This document shows, in pieces, positions 55,470 to 64,000 of a stretch of DNA of 64,000 bases. The stretch is taken from positions 5,154,292 to 5,218,291 of the forward strand of contig NZ_JH980292.1 of the NCBI RefSeq assembly GCF_000314005.1, read 5' to 3'. The stretch comes from Spirulina subsalsa PCC 9445 (GTDB lineage Bacteria; Cyanobacteriota; Cyanobacteriia; Cyanobacteriales; Spirulinaceae). A program made the translations under genes and the position numbers. How positions within the stretch are numbered: position 1 is the first letter of the stretch; every line of letters begins with the position of its first letter. Under the pieces are notes generated by a model. The model was not told the DNA's origin. It saw only the letters and a list, made by a program, of their open reading frames with translations, and made no database searches.

Positions 55470-56630
55470 ATGACCATCGATCAATACCTGTCGAGCTATC
55501 AATATGAGTTACCGCAAGAGCTAATCGCTCAAAACCCTGCCGTACCCAGGGATAGTTCTCGTTTGTTAGTCGTAGATTCCCCCAAAACTCATGCTCACAC
55601 GGTCTTTAAAGACATTGTGGACTGGTTACAGCCTGGGGATCTGTTAGTTCTGAACAATACTCGTGTGATTCCGGCGCGTTTATACGGTCGCAAGTCCACC
55701 GGAGCCCCGGTTGAGATTTTATTACTCCATGAAGTTCGGGAAAATTGCTGGCTGTGCTTAGTCAAACCCGGTAAACGGTTTAAGATAGGCTCCGAAATTT
55801 GTTTTAAGTTCTCTCCCGATGATGGCCGAACCGACAGCCCCTCAATTTGGGCGCGGGTGATTGAACGAGATGATGCCACTGGAGGGCGTTTATTAGAGTT
55901 TCAAGTGCCGGATGGTTCTTCTTTGATAGATTTAGTGGCGCGAGTGGGTCATGTGCCTTTACCGCCCTATATCACGGCCACAGAGGCCGATGCAGACCAG
56001 TATCAGACGGTGTATGCTCGGGAGTTAGGGTCGGCGGCGGCTCCTACTGCCGGACTCCACTTTACCAAGGAGTTGCTGGAGAAAATCGCCGCTAAGGGTG
56101 TTTCTATGACCAACATTACTCTCCATATAGGGGTGGGAACATTCCGCCCAGTGGAAGTAGAGGAAATTAACCAGCACAAAATGCACTCGGAATGGCTGGA
56201 AATTAATGCCGAAACGGTGAAGAAAATCCAAGAAACTCGGGCAGCTGGGGGTCGAGTGATTGCGGTGGGAACAACGGCGGTGCGCGCTTTAGAGGGGGCG
56301 GCCACGGCTCAGGGTGTCAGTGGGGCTGTCCCAGCGAAACGGTATTTAGTCGAACCGTTCCGCGATCGCACGGATTTATTCATTTACCCCGGCTATGAAT
56401 GGAAAGTCGTAGACGGTATGATCACCAACTTCCACCTCCCTGGTTCGAGTTTGCTGATCTTGGTCAGTTCCTTGCTAGGTCGGGAGCGCCTGTTAAAATT
56501 GTATGAAGAGGCGATCGCCGAAAAATACCGTTTCTACTCCTTTGGAGATGCCATGTACATCACCCCCGAGGCTGCCGTTGGCCTCACAGGAGTCACAGAA
56601 ACCGTGACAGAAGTGGACGAAGAAGAATAA
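55470..56630 (+). CDS. queA: S-adenosylmethionine:tRNA ribosyltransferase-isomerase
   Basis: Transfers and isomerises the ribose of S-adenosylmethionine onto preQ1 in tRNA to make epoxyqueuosine (tRNA-Tyr, His, Asn, Asp). The 386-residue product has the expected blocks: SYQYELPQELIAQNPAVPRD, RLLVVDSPKT, GDLLVLNNTRVIPARLYGRK, GHVPLPPYI, YQTVYARELGSAAAPTAGLHFT and DGMITNFHLPGSSLLILVSS, ending in FYSFGDAMYI. A bidirectional terminator follows. Confidence 0.96.
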   Translation: MTIDQYLSSYQYELPQELIAQNPAVPRDSSRLLVVDSPKTHAHTVFKDIVDWLQPGDLLVLNNTRVIPARLYGRKSTGAPVEILLLHEVRENCWLCLVKPGKRFKIGSEICFKFSPDDGRTDSPSIWARVIERDDATGGRLLEFQVPDGSSLIDLVARVGHVPLPPYITATEADADQYQTVYARELGSAAAPTAGLHFTKELLEKIAAKGVSMTNITLHIGVGTFRPVEVEEINQHKMHSEWLEINAETVKKIQETRAAGGRVIAVGTTAVRALEGAATAQGVSGAVPAKRYLVEPFRDRTDLFIYPGYEWKVVDGMITNFHLPGSSLLILVSSLLGRERLLKLYEEAIAEKYRFYSFGDAMYITPEAAVGLTGVTETVTEVDEEE

Positions 56631-56703
56631 GATCCACCGGATCTTAGATCCTATGCCCATTCCATTTTGCCTATCGGCCGATTAACTCGACCCATTAAAA
56701 ATG

Positions 56704-56759
56704 CACCCTAAAAAACCTACACTCGCTTAAATCGCCCAGTGTAGGTTTTTTAGTGGGTG
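56704..56759. terminator. Bidirectional terminator between queA and psbM
   Basis: CACCCTAAAAAACCTACACT, 14 nt, then AGTGTAGGTTTTTTAGTGGG plus TG. The stem is flanked by A-run and T-run, so it gives a U-tract on both strands and can end both convergent genes. Confidence 0.88.
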
Positions 56760-56793
56760 TTTTGTCATTCCTAGGCAGCAATTGCTGCTTGAG

Positions 56794-56907
56794 TTAGTTG
56801 CTCTGACTGTTCTTGCTAGCCGTTTGAATATACAAAATGAGCAGAAAGACAGAAGGAACTAACACAAACAAAATACTGGCAACAAAACCAAGATCATTAA
56901 CTTGCAT
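56794..56907 (-). CDS. psbM: Photosystem II reaction centre protein M
   Basis: A 37-residue single-helix protein at the PSII dimer interface. It begins [20 protein letters not shown] and continues with a hydrophobic helix and YIQTASKN, matching PsbM over its length. AGGGG lies about 11 nt before the ATG. The gene is short and easily missed. It is convergent with queA. Confidence 0.95.
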   Translation of the reverse strand: MQVNDLGFVASILFVLVPSVFLLILYIQTASKNSQSN

Positions 56908-57015
56908 TGTAATTACGCCCCTAACGGAACTTTTGTCAAAGTTTACATGAGAACAGATTAAACAACCAGCCAAGGGTTGCTCAATCCTAGAATACCATCC
57001 TTGGCGCTTGGGGAA

Positions 57016-57312
57016 TCAAGGCTTTGTTTTGACGCTCACAGGCCCATTAACAATGGTTTGACAGGCCAGCCGATAGTTACTCGGCTTTTTCTTCAATTTC
57101 CGTTGTTCAAACTCTGTGGGTGCCGATAAATTCTCTAACCCCTCAACAATCTCCACAATACAAGTTCCACACTGCCCGTAGCCTCCACAGTTCATGAGTT
57201 TGCCTTTTAAGGTGTAAAGGTCAACCCCATTCTGTAAAGCCTTTTCGCGCAAATTTGCCCCATCGGCGGCAATCACTTCTTTCTGTTCATTGATGAATGT
57301 AATATTCGCCAT
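57016..57312 (-). CDS. Plant-type 2Fe-2S ferredoxin
   Basis: A 98-residue ferredoxin with one [2Fe-2S] cluster ligated by Cys42, Cys48, Cys51 and Cys84 ([19 protein letters not shown] ... RLACQT). It differs from the main photosynthetic PetF in its basic middle ([13 protein letters not shown]) and the [12 protein letters not shown] loop, and resembles the low-abundance cyanobacterial ferredoxin group. The ATG at 57312 has AGGAGG upstream; longer readings from 57453 are rejected. It may give electrons to a specific enzyme; no partner is adjacent. Confidence 0.9.
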   Translation of the reverse strand: MANITFINEQKEVIAADGANLREKALQNGVDLYTLKGKLMNCGGYGQCGTCIVEIVEGLENLSAPTEFEQRKLKKKPSNYRLACQTIVNGPVSVKTKP

Positions 57313-57417
57313 TGACCCTCCTAATGACAACTCCTTTTCTATTTTATGAAGAAATGCAAAGAAATATAAATTTTTTTGCAAAAAAGCCCGCACTTGTTGA
57401 ACAAAATTAGCGACGCA

Positions 57418-57450
57418 CTCCCCCACCTCGCGCCCTCGCAGGTGGCGGAG
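57418..57450. repeat. Palindrome related to the ppsA terminator
   Basis: CTCCCCCACCTCGCGCCCTC then GCAGGTGGCGGAG. It differs from the stem at 20842-20877 by one base in an arm and a different loop. No T-run follows. Confidence 0.65.
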
Positions 57451-57564
57451 CATTCATAGCTCCTGCCTTTTAACCAAGGAATACAACGCAACGACATTTC
57501 GGCAACGCTCAGTGACTACGATTTGAAGGGACACAGAAAAATCACTTTATTTTTGAGGGTATTT

Positions 57565-57797
57565 AGGGTCTGCTGAATATCCCCCTAAGCACTGTTACTA
57601 GGACTTTTAGCCGTTTATACCAAATTAAATAGACTTGAGGGCAAAAACCTGAATTTCCCCTGTTCCCTGTTCCCTTGACTTCTAAGAGCGAGAAACTACA
57701 GGGTTTTAGGGATAAATCATCAAAAAGGCTTGCCTTTTTCCGATTCCCCCTGTTCCCTGTTCCCTAGCCCCACGAGTAGAGTTATTCAGCAAGCCCT
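57565..57797. mobile_element. MITE, copy B (233 bp, 4-bp target duplication)
   Basis: Inverted copy of the element at 12087. The ends are AGGGTCTGCTGAATAT and ATTCAGCAAGCCCT; ATTT stands on both sides (57561-57564, 57798-57801). It carries about 55 bp missing from copy A, around AAACCTGAATTTCCCCTGTT. Confidence 0.85.
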
Positions 57798-57811
57798 ATT
57801 TACATCTCGGT

Positions 57812-57940
57812 CTATTTTTGCATGACTAAGCCCCCCAACGCAAAAGCAGTAACTCTATCTAGAAAGCCTTTCTCTCCTTTTTTGGGTTGAGCCTGTGCGG
57901 AGTCACAAAGAACTAAAACAATTCTTGTGTTGCTCCCCAT
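57812..57940 (-). CDS. Possible small protein (42 residues)
   Basis: A frame starting MGSNTRIVLVLCDSAQAQPK and ending ALGGLVMQK. There is no strong ribosome binding site. Part of its 3' half (RVTAFA) is one arm of a 14-bp inverted repeat. Listed as doubtful. Confidence 0.2.
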   Translation of the reverse strand: MGSNTRIVLVLCDSAQAQPKKGEKGFLDRVTAFALGGLVMQK

Positions 57941-58243
57941 AAAACTAATTAAGGAAATCGGAGCTTTGCTTGGAGTTACTGCTTTTGAACTGACACGAGA
58001 CAGATATAAAATTAAACAGCGTTCTTACCTCTCTTTGTACATGAACTAGCGTTATCCTTCGGTCTTGGCTGTTCTATCTGCCAGGGAAGCTCTAGTAGCC
58101 TCACTTATTAATCTAGCGAGTTTCGCTTAAATAACCAAGGGTTTGATACTAAACTTTACTGAAGTTTGAAGGCTTACTCTAACGCCGTAACTTTCTACAA
58201 AATTATGCTATCTTTACCCCCATTTTATGCTAGAATAACCCGC

Positions 58244-59074
58244 CTAACCATTTTGACGGTCGCGCCAATTTTCGATCCGCTCCACAGGCAAGGAAAGCAC
58301 TTGAGCCACTTGTTCCACAGTCATTCCCAGCTCTAAAAGTTGGGAAATGGCGTTCAGTTGGGCTTGTTCCGCCTCTTCTGCTCGTTGCCGTTCCTCTGCG
58401 GCGCGTTGTCGTTCCTCTGCGGCTCGTTGTCGTTCCTCTTCGACTTGTAATCGGGCTTGTTGAGCTTGTAAGCGAGCTTGTTCCGCCTCCTGCCGGATTT
58501 GTTGGTTTTGAGCCACTAATTCCACAAAACTGGTAAAACGTTCCCCTGTGGGATGGTAGACCACTAACTGATCCTCAACAACAGTGAAACGGATGCCCAG
58601 TCGGGGACTAATCCAGTTGTCCATGGTGGGAATGGGGGCGAGAATCTCTTCAGAACGCAGCCATCCTTTTAATTCTCCTTGTTCGGGGTAGAACAGATAA
58701 TATTCTTCTACCCCATAGCGTTCATAGAAGTGATGTTTTGTGACTTCTAATTCTTGACGGGTATTGCTGGGGGAGGCAATTTCAAAGACGACTTGAGGGG
58801 GAATGTTATTTTCTCGCCATTGTAAATAAGATCCGCGATCGCCTTTCGGACGGCCAATAGCCACTAAAACATCGGGAGCAACACGAGTCCAAGGTTCTCC
58901 TTCTACGGGATACCACAGTAAATCCCCCGCCACAAAAACATTGGGATTATCTTGAAACAAGGCATCGAGTCCCCCTTGTAGGGTGACGATTAGGCGAAAC
59001 TGTAAGGTATTATCAGCCAAGGGTTGTCCGTCGCTTTCTGGATATTCCAGTTGAGAGAGAGATGAAACTATCAT
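58244..59074 (-). CDS. Uma2-family endonuclease-like protein with coiled-coil tail
   Basis: A 276-residue Uma2 (DUF820) protein, a group very abundant in cyanobacteria. The PD-(D/E)XK core is visible in WTRVAPDVLVAIGRP and QVVFEIASPSNTRQELEVTK with KHHFYERYGVEEYYL. The C-terminal 70 residues are a charged coiled coil with repeats (RQRAAEE) and a final helix (LSLPVERIENWRDR). Function is not established; some authors suspect a nuclease or transposon-linked role. It is followed upstream by hisA on the same strand, 102 nt away. Confidence 0.88.
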   Translation of the reverse strand: MIVSSLSQLEYPESDGQPLADNTLQFRLIVTLQGGLDALFQDNPNVFVAGDLLWYPVEGEPWTRVAPDVLVAIGRPKGDRGSYLQWRENNIPPQVVFEIASPSNTRQELEVTKHHFYERYGVEEYYLFYPEQGELKGWLRSEEILAPIPTMDNWISPRLGIRFTVVEDQLVVYHPTGERFTSFVELVAQNQQIRQEAEQARLQAQQARLQVEEERQRAAEERQRAAEERQRAEEAEQAQLNAISQLLELGMTVEQVAQVLSLPVERIENWRDRQNG

Positions 59075-59176
59075 GATCTTTAGCTAGGGGAATCAACAAG
59101 AGGCAGGATGCAGAAAGCTTAACGATTAATGATTCACATAATGATTCACGTCCCCCACATCCTCCTCTCACCCATT

Positions 59177-59944
59177 CTACGCAAAGCGAGGAGGGTCTGG
59201 GGGGACATCTTGCCAACGGCCTTGACCTACAGCGCGCACCGCTTCTGAGAGGGATACATCCCCCGTGTATAAAGCACGGCCGACAATAGCCCCGATAACC
59301 CCTAATGGTTCTAAAGCTAATAGACTCAGGAGGTCTGTTAAGGAACTCACCCCTCCCGAAGCAATAACGGGAATGTCTACCGCTTGCGCCATTTCTCGCA
59401 GCGCTTCCATATTCGGGCCGATGAGGGTACCATCTCGGTGGATGTCGGTATAAATAATCGCACTTGCGCCAAAACCAGCCATTTGTTGAGCGAGGTCTGT
59501 GGCGTTGATTTCCGAGGTTTCTAGCCATCCTCGGGTGGCGACTTTGCCGTTGCGCGCATCAATCCCGACAATAATCTGGTCGGGGAAGTCTTGACAAAGT
59601 TGTTGGACTAAAGCGGGATTTTCTACGGCAATAGTACCGACAATGGCATAGCGCACCCCTACTTCAAATAAGCGTTCAATGGTGGCTTTGTCTCGCAGTC
59701 CGCCCCCGACTTCGACGGGAATTGAAATAGCTTGGGTGACAGAGGCGATCGCATCTAAATTAACAGATTTTCCCTCTTTTGCCCCATCTAAGTCTACCAA
59801 ATGGAGGCGGGTCGCTCCTTCCTGTTCCCACTGTCGAGCCACTTCAACGGGATTTTCATTAAAGACCTCGGACTGATTGTAGTCTCCTTGATAGAGACGC
59901 ACACAACGACCCTGGAGTAAATCAATGGCTGGGATAACTTCCAT
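59177..59944 (-). CDS. hisA: ProFAR isomerase
   Basis: Isomerises the N'-phosphoribosyl formimino intermediate of histidine synthesis. A 255-residue TIM barrel with [32 protein letters not shown] (the N-terminal catalytic Asp region), [32 protein letters not shown] (second catalytic Asp) and [14 protein letters not shown]. It stands apart from other his genes except hisIE at 52.3 kb. The Rieske gene ends 45 nt upstream on the same strand. Confidence 0.96.
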   Translation of the reverse strand: MEVIPAIDLLQGRCVRLYQGDYNQSEVFNENPVEVARQWEQEGATRLHLVDLDGAKEGKSVNLDAIASVTQAISIPVEVGGGLRDKATIERLFEVGVRYAIVGTIAVENPALVQQLCQDFPDQIIVGIDARNGKVATRGWLETSEINATDLAQQMAGFGASAIIYTDIHRDGTLIGPNMEALREMAQAVDIPVIASGGVSSLTDLLSLLALEPLGVIGAIVGRALYTGDVSLSEAVRAVGQGRWQDVPPDPPRFA

Positions 59945-59989
59945 ATTCTATTTATTTACTTTGCTCTGATCTGGATTCGCTGCAATTAT

Positions 59990-61009
59990 CTACACAGTTT
60001 GTAGAGTTTGTTCGGTTTCCCCATGTTCTTTTAACAAGGCGGCAAATCTGCGCCGCATTAATAGACCCGGTTTATCGGTCATCATGTGTTGTTCTTGACT
60101 CACGTCTAGGGGAACATCATAATTGGTGGTTTCTAAAATGCGTTTATCTTCTAATGTCACCTGACGGTCAAAAGCAATTACATCGGCGGCGGATGTATCA
60201 GCTTCTGTGTCATTTCTCAGACAAAACTGCACAATTTGCGAGGAAGAATCATTAATGGGAGTAGTTGTGTTTACAATCACATGAACTAAGCCATTTGGGT
60301 AGCGAATCCGCAAGCGACAAGTAAAGGGAAGAAACCAATCTAGCTCAAAATAACGGGTCGTTTTTCCTTCCCCCATTTTTAGGTTTTTTTGTTGCAATTC
60401 TGGATTGACTACCCCTAAAATCGCTTCACCTTTTAAGCCATAGTCTGTTTCCGTAAGTTCTAATTGCTCAGGAATCGTATGCTCAGGACTACCAAAGGTG
60501 CTAGTGTGAACAAAACTGGGATGAGCGAGGTCTAGTTCATTCTCCATCACCCTTATTCCAGCAACGTTCCAAGTTTCGTAAAATTCAGGAATCAGACGAA
60601 AGTTAGGGTCTTGGGCTTCGGGAATTTCGGGTATGGGGTGCAGAGGATCACCTAAACAAACCCACAAATAACCATAGCGTTCTTGACAGGAATAGGTAGG
60701 GATTTTATATTTACTAGGGATCGGCTCATCTTCGGTCAGTTGGGGAACTTTAACACAAGTTCCCGCCCGGTTAAATTGCCAGCCATGATAAGGACAAGCA
60801 ATATTTCCATTAACGACTTTTCCTAAAGAGAGTTGGGCGGAACGATGACAACATTGATCCGCCGCAGCGACGGGTTTTCCCACCTCATCTAACCACAGGA
60901 CAATTTTTTGACCAAGGAGTTGAAAACTTTGGGGAGTATCTTTCAGTTGATCAAGGGGTAAAACGGGGTACCAAAAGCGTTTTAAAACGGGTTGTCGGGT
61001 GACTAACAT
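59990..61009 (-). CDS. Rieske non-heme iron oxygenase
   Basis: A 339-residue Rieske-type oxygenase. The Rieske cluster ligands are Cys53, His55, Cys72 and His75 (QCCHRSAQ and CPYHGWQF). The mononuclear iron site is Asp160, His163 and His168 in NELDLAHPSFVHTSTFG. It resembles cyanobacterial relatives of pheophorbide a oxygenase and choline/aromatic ring monooxygenases. The substrate cannot be fixed; a pigment breakdown or other ring oxygenation role is possible. No reductase gene is next to it, but a ferredoxin gene is 3 kb away. Confidence 0.85.
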   Translation of the reverse strand: MLVTRQPVLKRFWYPVLPLDQLKDTPQSFQLLGQKIVLWLDEVGKPVAAADQCCHRSAQLSLGKVVNGNIACPYHGWQFNRAGTCVKVPQLTEDEPIPSKYKIPTYSCQERYGYLWVCLGDPLHPIPEIPEAQDPNFRLIPEFYETWNVAGIRVMENELDLAHPSFVHTSTFGSPEHTIPEQLELTETDYGLKGEAILGVVNPELQQKNLKMGEGKTTRYFELDWFLPFTCRLRIRYPNGLVHVIVNTTTPINDSSSQIVQFCLRNDTEADTSAADVIAFDRQVTLEDKRILETTNYDVPLDVSQEQHMMTDKPGLLMRRRFAALLKEHGETEQTLQTV

Positions 61010-61337
61010 AGGGATTTTTCGGGAGTCTTGTCCAATGATGTTGGTTTATTTTACCGTAAGCTTTTTGATGTAATGTATCACCTGACTCGGTTTTTGGCAT
61101 GAGGCTGGGGTAGGTTTAGGGTGAGATGCGATCGCCGTGATCACCCTGTCGATGGGCTAAACACCTCCCCCTCTCTCGATTCCCGACTAACCCACTTTTT
61201 CCCCAACCCCCATCTAGCTGGATGTCCCCTCATTCGTCCTCTGGTTGAACATTTTTCTTGACCCCTCACTTTGGATGTGTTACGATATAACTTGGGTTGT
61301 GCTGGTTTCAATCCCTCTAACCCAGCAGAACTTGTAA
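61010..61337. other. Intergenic region before tRNA-Leu
   Basis: This 328-bp stretch holds the divergent start region of the Rieske gene, one HIP1-like GCGATCGC near 61127, and the tRNA promoter. Nothing else is recognised. Confidence 0.5.
61258..61286 (+). promoter_or_regulatory. Promoter of tRNA-Leu
   Basis: TTGACC (61258-61263) and TACGAT (61281-61286), 17 nt apart, 51 nt before the tRNA. Confidence 0.6.
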
Positions 61338-61418
61338 GCGGATGTGGTGGAATTGGTAGACACGCACGCTTGAGGGGCGTGTGGCTAGCCCGTGCGAGTT
61401 CGAGTCTCGCCATCCGCA
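61338..61418 (+). tRNA. tRNA-Leu (anticodon GAG)
   Basis: The acceptor arms GCGGATG and CATCCGC pair. The anticodon stem CACGC/GCGTG closes loop TTGAGGG with GAG. The variable arm is long as in class II tRNAs. The T-arm is GCGAGTTCGAGTCTCGC. CCA is not encoded. Confidence 0.95.
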
Positions 61419-61588
61419 TAAAGCTTAAAACCTTGTATGTCTAGCAGTTTAGGCTTCACTCAAACCTGATATAGTATCGTTTCACTCATCTTTCACTAAA
61501 TCTACATTATGCCCAATCTACATTAGGCATAACTGAGTGAAAATCTTGGGTTCTAGGAAATTCACAGACCTAGAACCCAGTCGCTGAT

Positions 61589-63787
61589 TTAGCGTCCCAA
61601 TAGCTCAACAGCCCGCTTAACAAAATTCTCGGCCGTCAAACCATTCAGCGCCATAATCTGTCCGGCACTAGCCGTTGTTTCGCCACGTTTCCAAGCAAAA
61701 ACATCCCGCTTCGAGGTACTGCGCAACATCACAGGTTCTAACATGGCACTCGTGCCTCCTGTGACGCCCAGTAAGACATCCCCACCGAACAACTGGGCAA
61801 ACCCTTCATCACTGAGGAAATCCCCATCCGGTTCTGAACAAGCATCCCAGGCCACATCAGAAGGACGATAAAGACGACGAGGATTAATAATAGACACCAC
61901 CTTTGAACCGATGCCCTGTGCTTGCAATTGTTCCACCGCTTCCAACACTGGAATTAACGTCATATCACCAATCACAGCAAAAACAACCGTTTGCTCACCC
62001 GGTATTTCTTGTAGGACAACACCCCCACTCACCAAACCTTCTCGCGTCTGTTCAAACGTCGTCCGAATCGGTAAAGGAGACTTAGAGGCTGTAATGGTAA
62101 TCCCTTTATTCTTCGTCTCTAATGCCCACTCATAGCAGACTTGCACACTATTGGCATCACAAGGGAATAACGGGAAAACATTACCATTGCGCATCATCGC
62201 CGCAAAATAATTTTCAACCTCCGGCCGTTGGTGTGTCCAACCGTTGCGTCCCTGTTCTAAAGCCCCGGCGGTAAATAGGGTAATCGTCGAAGGAGTGGGA
62301 CGGCGTAACTCAGCCATTGCCTGCGTTACCGTCTGCCAAATGGGTAAACCGTTAATGGCAAAGGATTCATAGGAACACCACAACGTCCGCGCTCCCATTA
62401 ACGATAAGGCGGCCGCTAAACCCGCACAAGCATCCTCACTCAAGGGTTCATACACCTGACCTTGAGGCTGCTGATAATAGAGTTCATCCGTTGTGGGATG
62501 GACAATATTTAAGCCCACATTAATGTTATTAATCCCCGATGCCGCATTACCATCGGCATTAGTCACCACAAAGCTGGGATCGTTTTGTCCCACATGAACC
62601 ACTAAAGCCCCCATTGCCGTAGTTGCCACTTTCTTATCACCCCCGACGGCATATTCTTCTAAGGGTAATTGCCCCAAATCAGGAAGCGGGCGCACCTGTT
62701 CCGTCACCACAGTTTTAGAGGCAGAACCGCCCCCAGCCCGGACGCAGTTGGTGCGGACTAATTGCCAAGCTTCGGGAGTTAAAGCCCGTTCTTTGAGGGC
62801 ATTGAGAATATAATCCCGTTCTACTGTATCTCCGGGGTAAAGGTTATGAGACTGGGCGCCTCGTTTGTGAACCCCTGCCCCTTTGAGTTGTTTAATAATC
62901 AGAACCGTTAACGTACCATTTAGGGCAGACTGGGCAGCTTCTTCCGTGCGTTTCAGGACTTCCTGCACAAAGGCCAAGCGTTTTTCAAGAGAGAAATTGG
63001 TGCTGTCTACATAGTCTCCCGGTTGTTTGGCATCATCAAAATCCTTGGCATCGACTAAAATCACATTTTCAAAGCCGTTGCCTCCCCAATATTCCAGCAT
63101 TTGATCATTGGTTTTGGTGGAAACCATGCTGTGATGTTCTTGGGAATAACCATTCCAGACCAAAATGGGCAGGATGTTGGTCACGTTGGGATAGGCCGTG
63201 TGGAAGTGACCAAAACTGCTCATAATATAGGGTTCTCCTAAACCCCCATCCCCAATCGTCACCGGGAATAATACTCCGGGGTTGAGTTTGGCGGCGGCCA
63301 TCGCAAAATGTTGTCCTTGTCCTAACGGTCCGGCGGGGTTGAGGAGTCCTGGAATCTGCCCGGAGAGGTGGCCGAGGAGTCCATGAGTTTCTCGGAAGCG
63401 ATCGCGCAATTCCTGCACTGTAGTAATCCCCATGTCTTCGAGAGAACGATCTAAAAAGACAGTGCTATAGAATCCCGGTGCATGATGTCCCACCTCCGTC
63501 ATGATGTTTTTGTAGCCCAACATCACTAAAGCCGCAATACCTTCCGCCACACTGGCAAAACCTCCGGGGTGTCCCGACTCTTTGCTGGCCGTAATCTGTA
63601 AGGTTAAATAGCGCAATGCATCGGCCGTTAACATCGTCTGATAAGCCGACTCTAAGCGGGTTGGATCGACCTTTGTGGCTTCTGGTGCGATCGCCGCTTC
63701 CTTCCCATATTCATTAAATCCCGGCAGCGTTTCAGCAAAAAGCTGAATTCCTTGACAAAATGTAGGAATTGCTGTAGCAACAGTCAT
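61589..63787 (-). CDS. Transketolase/phosphoketolase-superfamily TPP enzyme
   Basis: A 732-residue thiamine-diphosphate enzyme. N-terminal domain: ITASKESGHPGGFASVAEGI, LSGQIPGLLNPAGPLGQGQH and the TPP motif from GDGGLGEPYIMSSFGHFH to VWNGYSQEHHSMV. The middle domain carries the conserved LWCSYESFAINGLP and GRNGWTHQRPEVENYF, followed by a C-terminal transketolase-like domain (VFAVIGDMTLIPVLEAVEQL). It belongs with proteins annotated as transketolase-like, phosphoketolase or xylulose-5-phosphate 3-epimerase in cyanobacteria. It is shorter than typical phosphoketolases (about 790-800). The exact reaction is unsettled. Confidence 0.7.
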   Translation of the reverse strand: MTVATAIPTFCQGIQLFAETLPGFNEYGKEAAIAPEATKVDPTRLESAYQTMLTADALRYLTLQITASKESGHPGGFASVAEGIAALVMLGYKNIMTEVGHHAPGFYSTVFLDRSLEDMGITTVQELRDRFRETHGLLGHLSGQIPGLLNPAGPLGQGQHFAMAAAKLNPGVLFPVTIGDGGLGEPYIMSSFGHFHTAYPNVTNILPILVWNGYSQEHHSMVSTKTNDQMLEYWGGNGFENVILVDAKDFDDAKQPGDYVDSTNFSLEKRLAFVQEVLKRTEEAAQSALNGTLTVLIIKQLKGAGVHKRGAQSHNLYPGDTVERDYILNALKERALTPEAWQLVRTNCVRAGGGSASKTVVTEQVRPLPDLGQLPLEEYAVGGDKKVATTAMGALVVHVGQNDPSFVVTNADGNAASGINNINVGLNIVHPTTDELYYQQPQGQVYEPLSEDACAGLAAALSLMGARTLWCSYESFAINGLPIWQTVTQAMAELRRPTPSTITLFTAGALEQGRNGWTHQRPEVENYFAAMMRNGNVFPLFPCDANSVQVCYEWALETKNKGITITASKSPLPIRTTFEQTREGLVSGGVVLQEIPGEQTVVFAVIGDMTLIPVLEAVEQLQAQGIGSKVVSIINPRRLYRPSDVAWDACSEPDGDFLSDEGFAQLFGGDVLLGVTGGTSAMLEPVMLRSTSKRDVFAWKRGETTASAGQIMALNGLTAENFVKRAVELLGR

Positions 63788-64000
63788 TCTATAAAATCCT
63801 CATTCATATTTAAAAGCATTAAAGATCAATCTTACCGTCCCAAGGGTAAGCCCCCCAGCAATGTACATCCCCAGACAGAGAAGCCACACCACCCCCCAAA
63901 ATCTCCAAGATAAAAAACTTTTTCACCCAAAAAGCTGACTCAGCAGTGATTCCAGCGAATGAAGAGAGGCAGACGAAAAAAAAGTTAAAAAAAGGGGTTG

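Larger units (their letters stand above)
57313..58243. other. Long non-coding stretch with palindrome and MITE
   Basis: 931 bp. It includes a palindrome (57418-57450), a MITE (57565-57797) and, from about 57800, DNA with a 14-bp perfect inverted repeat (57842-57855 and 57973-57986) and one small frame. The rest has no recognised feature. Confidence 0.6.

Noticed and set aside
59013..59528. A 171-codon minus frame overlapping hisA and Uma2
   Set aside because: It is a shifted frame of hisA; the hisA reading has full family motifs.
61141..61419. A 92-codon minus frame over tRNA-Leu
   Set aside because: It runs through the tRNA gene on the other strand and has no motif.

Overview
The window is chromosomal DNA of a cyanobacterium, probably a filamentous Oscillatoria-like one. 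The evidence is a psbM gene, a Calvin-cycle type class II aldolase, a tocopherol cyclase, a PEP-CTERM protein, an XisH/XisI pair, many GCGATCGC (HIP1) octamers, heptamer GGG tracts and many IS200/IS605-derived scraps. Most genes are housekeeping, set between accessory islands rich in repeats.

Layout. 1-4353 (minus): a large TPR-CHAT protein followed at once by XisH and XisI. 4370-7560: an island of GAAACCGGGTTTC palindromes holding two VapBC-like modules, a lone MNT nucleotidyltransferase, a lone antitoxin and a truncated REP-associated (RAYT) transposase. 7634-13550: uvrC, a PEP-CTERM protein, smpB, small conserved genes including a 45-residue Arg-rich one, a MITE and a secreted CAP protein. 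13946-17542 (plus): a chaperone-like operon of DUF2997 protein, membrane HTH/coiled-coil/GrpE-like protein, short Hsp70 and HAS-barrel-like protein. 17543-20794: a long leader with a possible structured RNA, then ppsA. 20958-28434: tldE, tldD, a broken mntP, a Tat-exported amine oxidase, recF and an Rpn-like nuclease. 28651-31792: a small unknown gene, tRNA-Lys, fba and tocopherol cyclase. 31782-37041 (minus): CheW-like protein and a very long CheA hybrid kinase. 37383-39537: a MerR-thioredoxin-permease metal(loid) locus with a readable MerR operator. 39588-43614: ParA-like ATPase, glutaminase and a membrane PAS sensor without output domain. 44129-48862: two half-propeller lipoproteins, a class D beta-lactamase, an amidohydrolase whose 3' end was rewritten by an IS1341-type tnpB element, and tnpB itself. 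48945-54440: a thioredoxin-domain (YyaL) protein, a phasin-like protein, hisIE, an unknown gene and two non-autonomous IS605 derivatives. 54898-63787: an unknown gene, queA, psbM, ferredoxin, Uma2 nuclease, hisA, a Rieske oxygenase, tRNA-Leu and a transketolase/phosphoketolase-like enzyme.

The strongest candidates for a linked system are the TPR-CHAT/XisH/XisI block, the GrpE-like/Hsp70/HAS-barrel operon and the ParA/glutaminase/PAS-sensor operon. No complete known defence system, CRISPR array or prophage was seen. All functional calls come from reading motifs by eye; no database search was possible.
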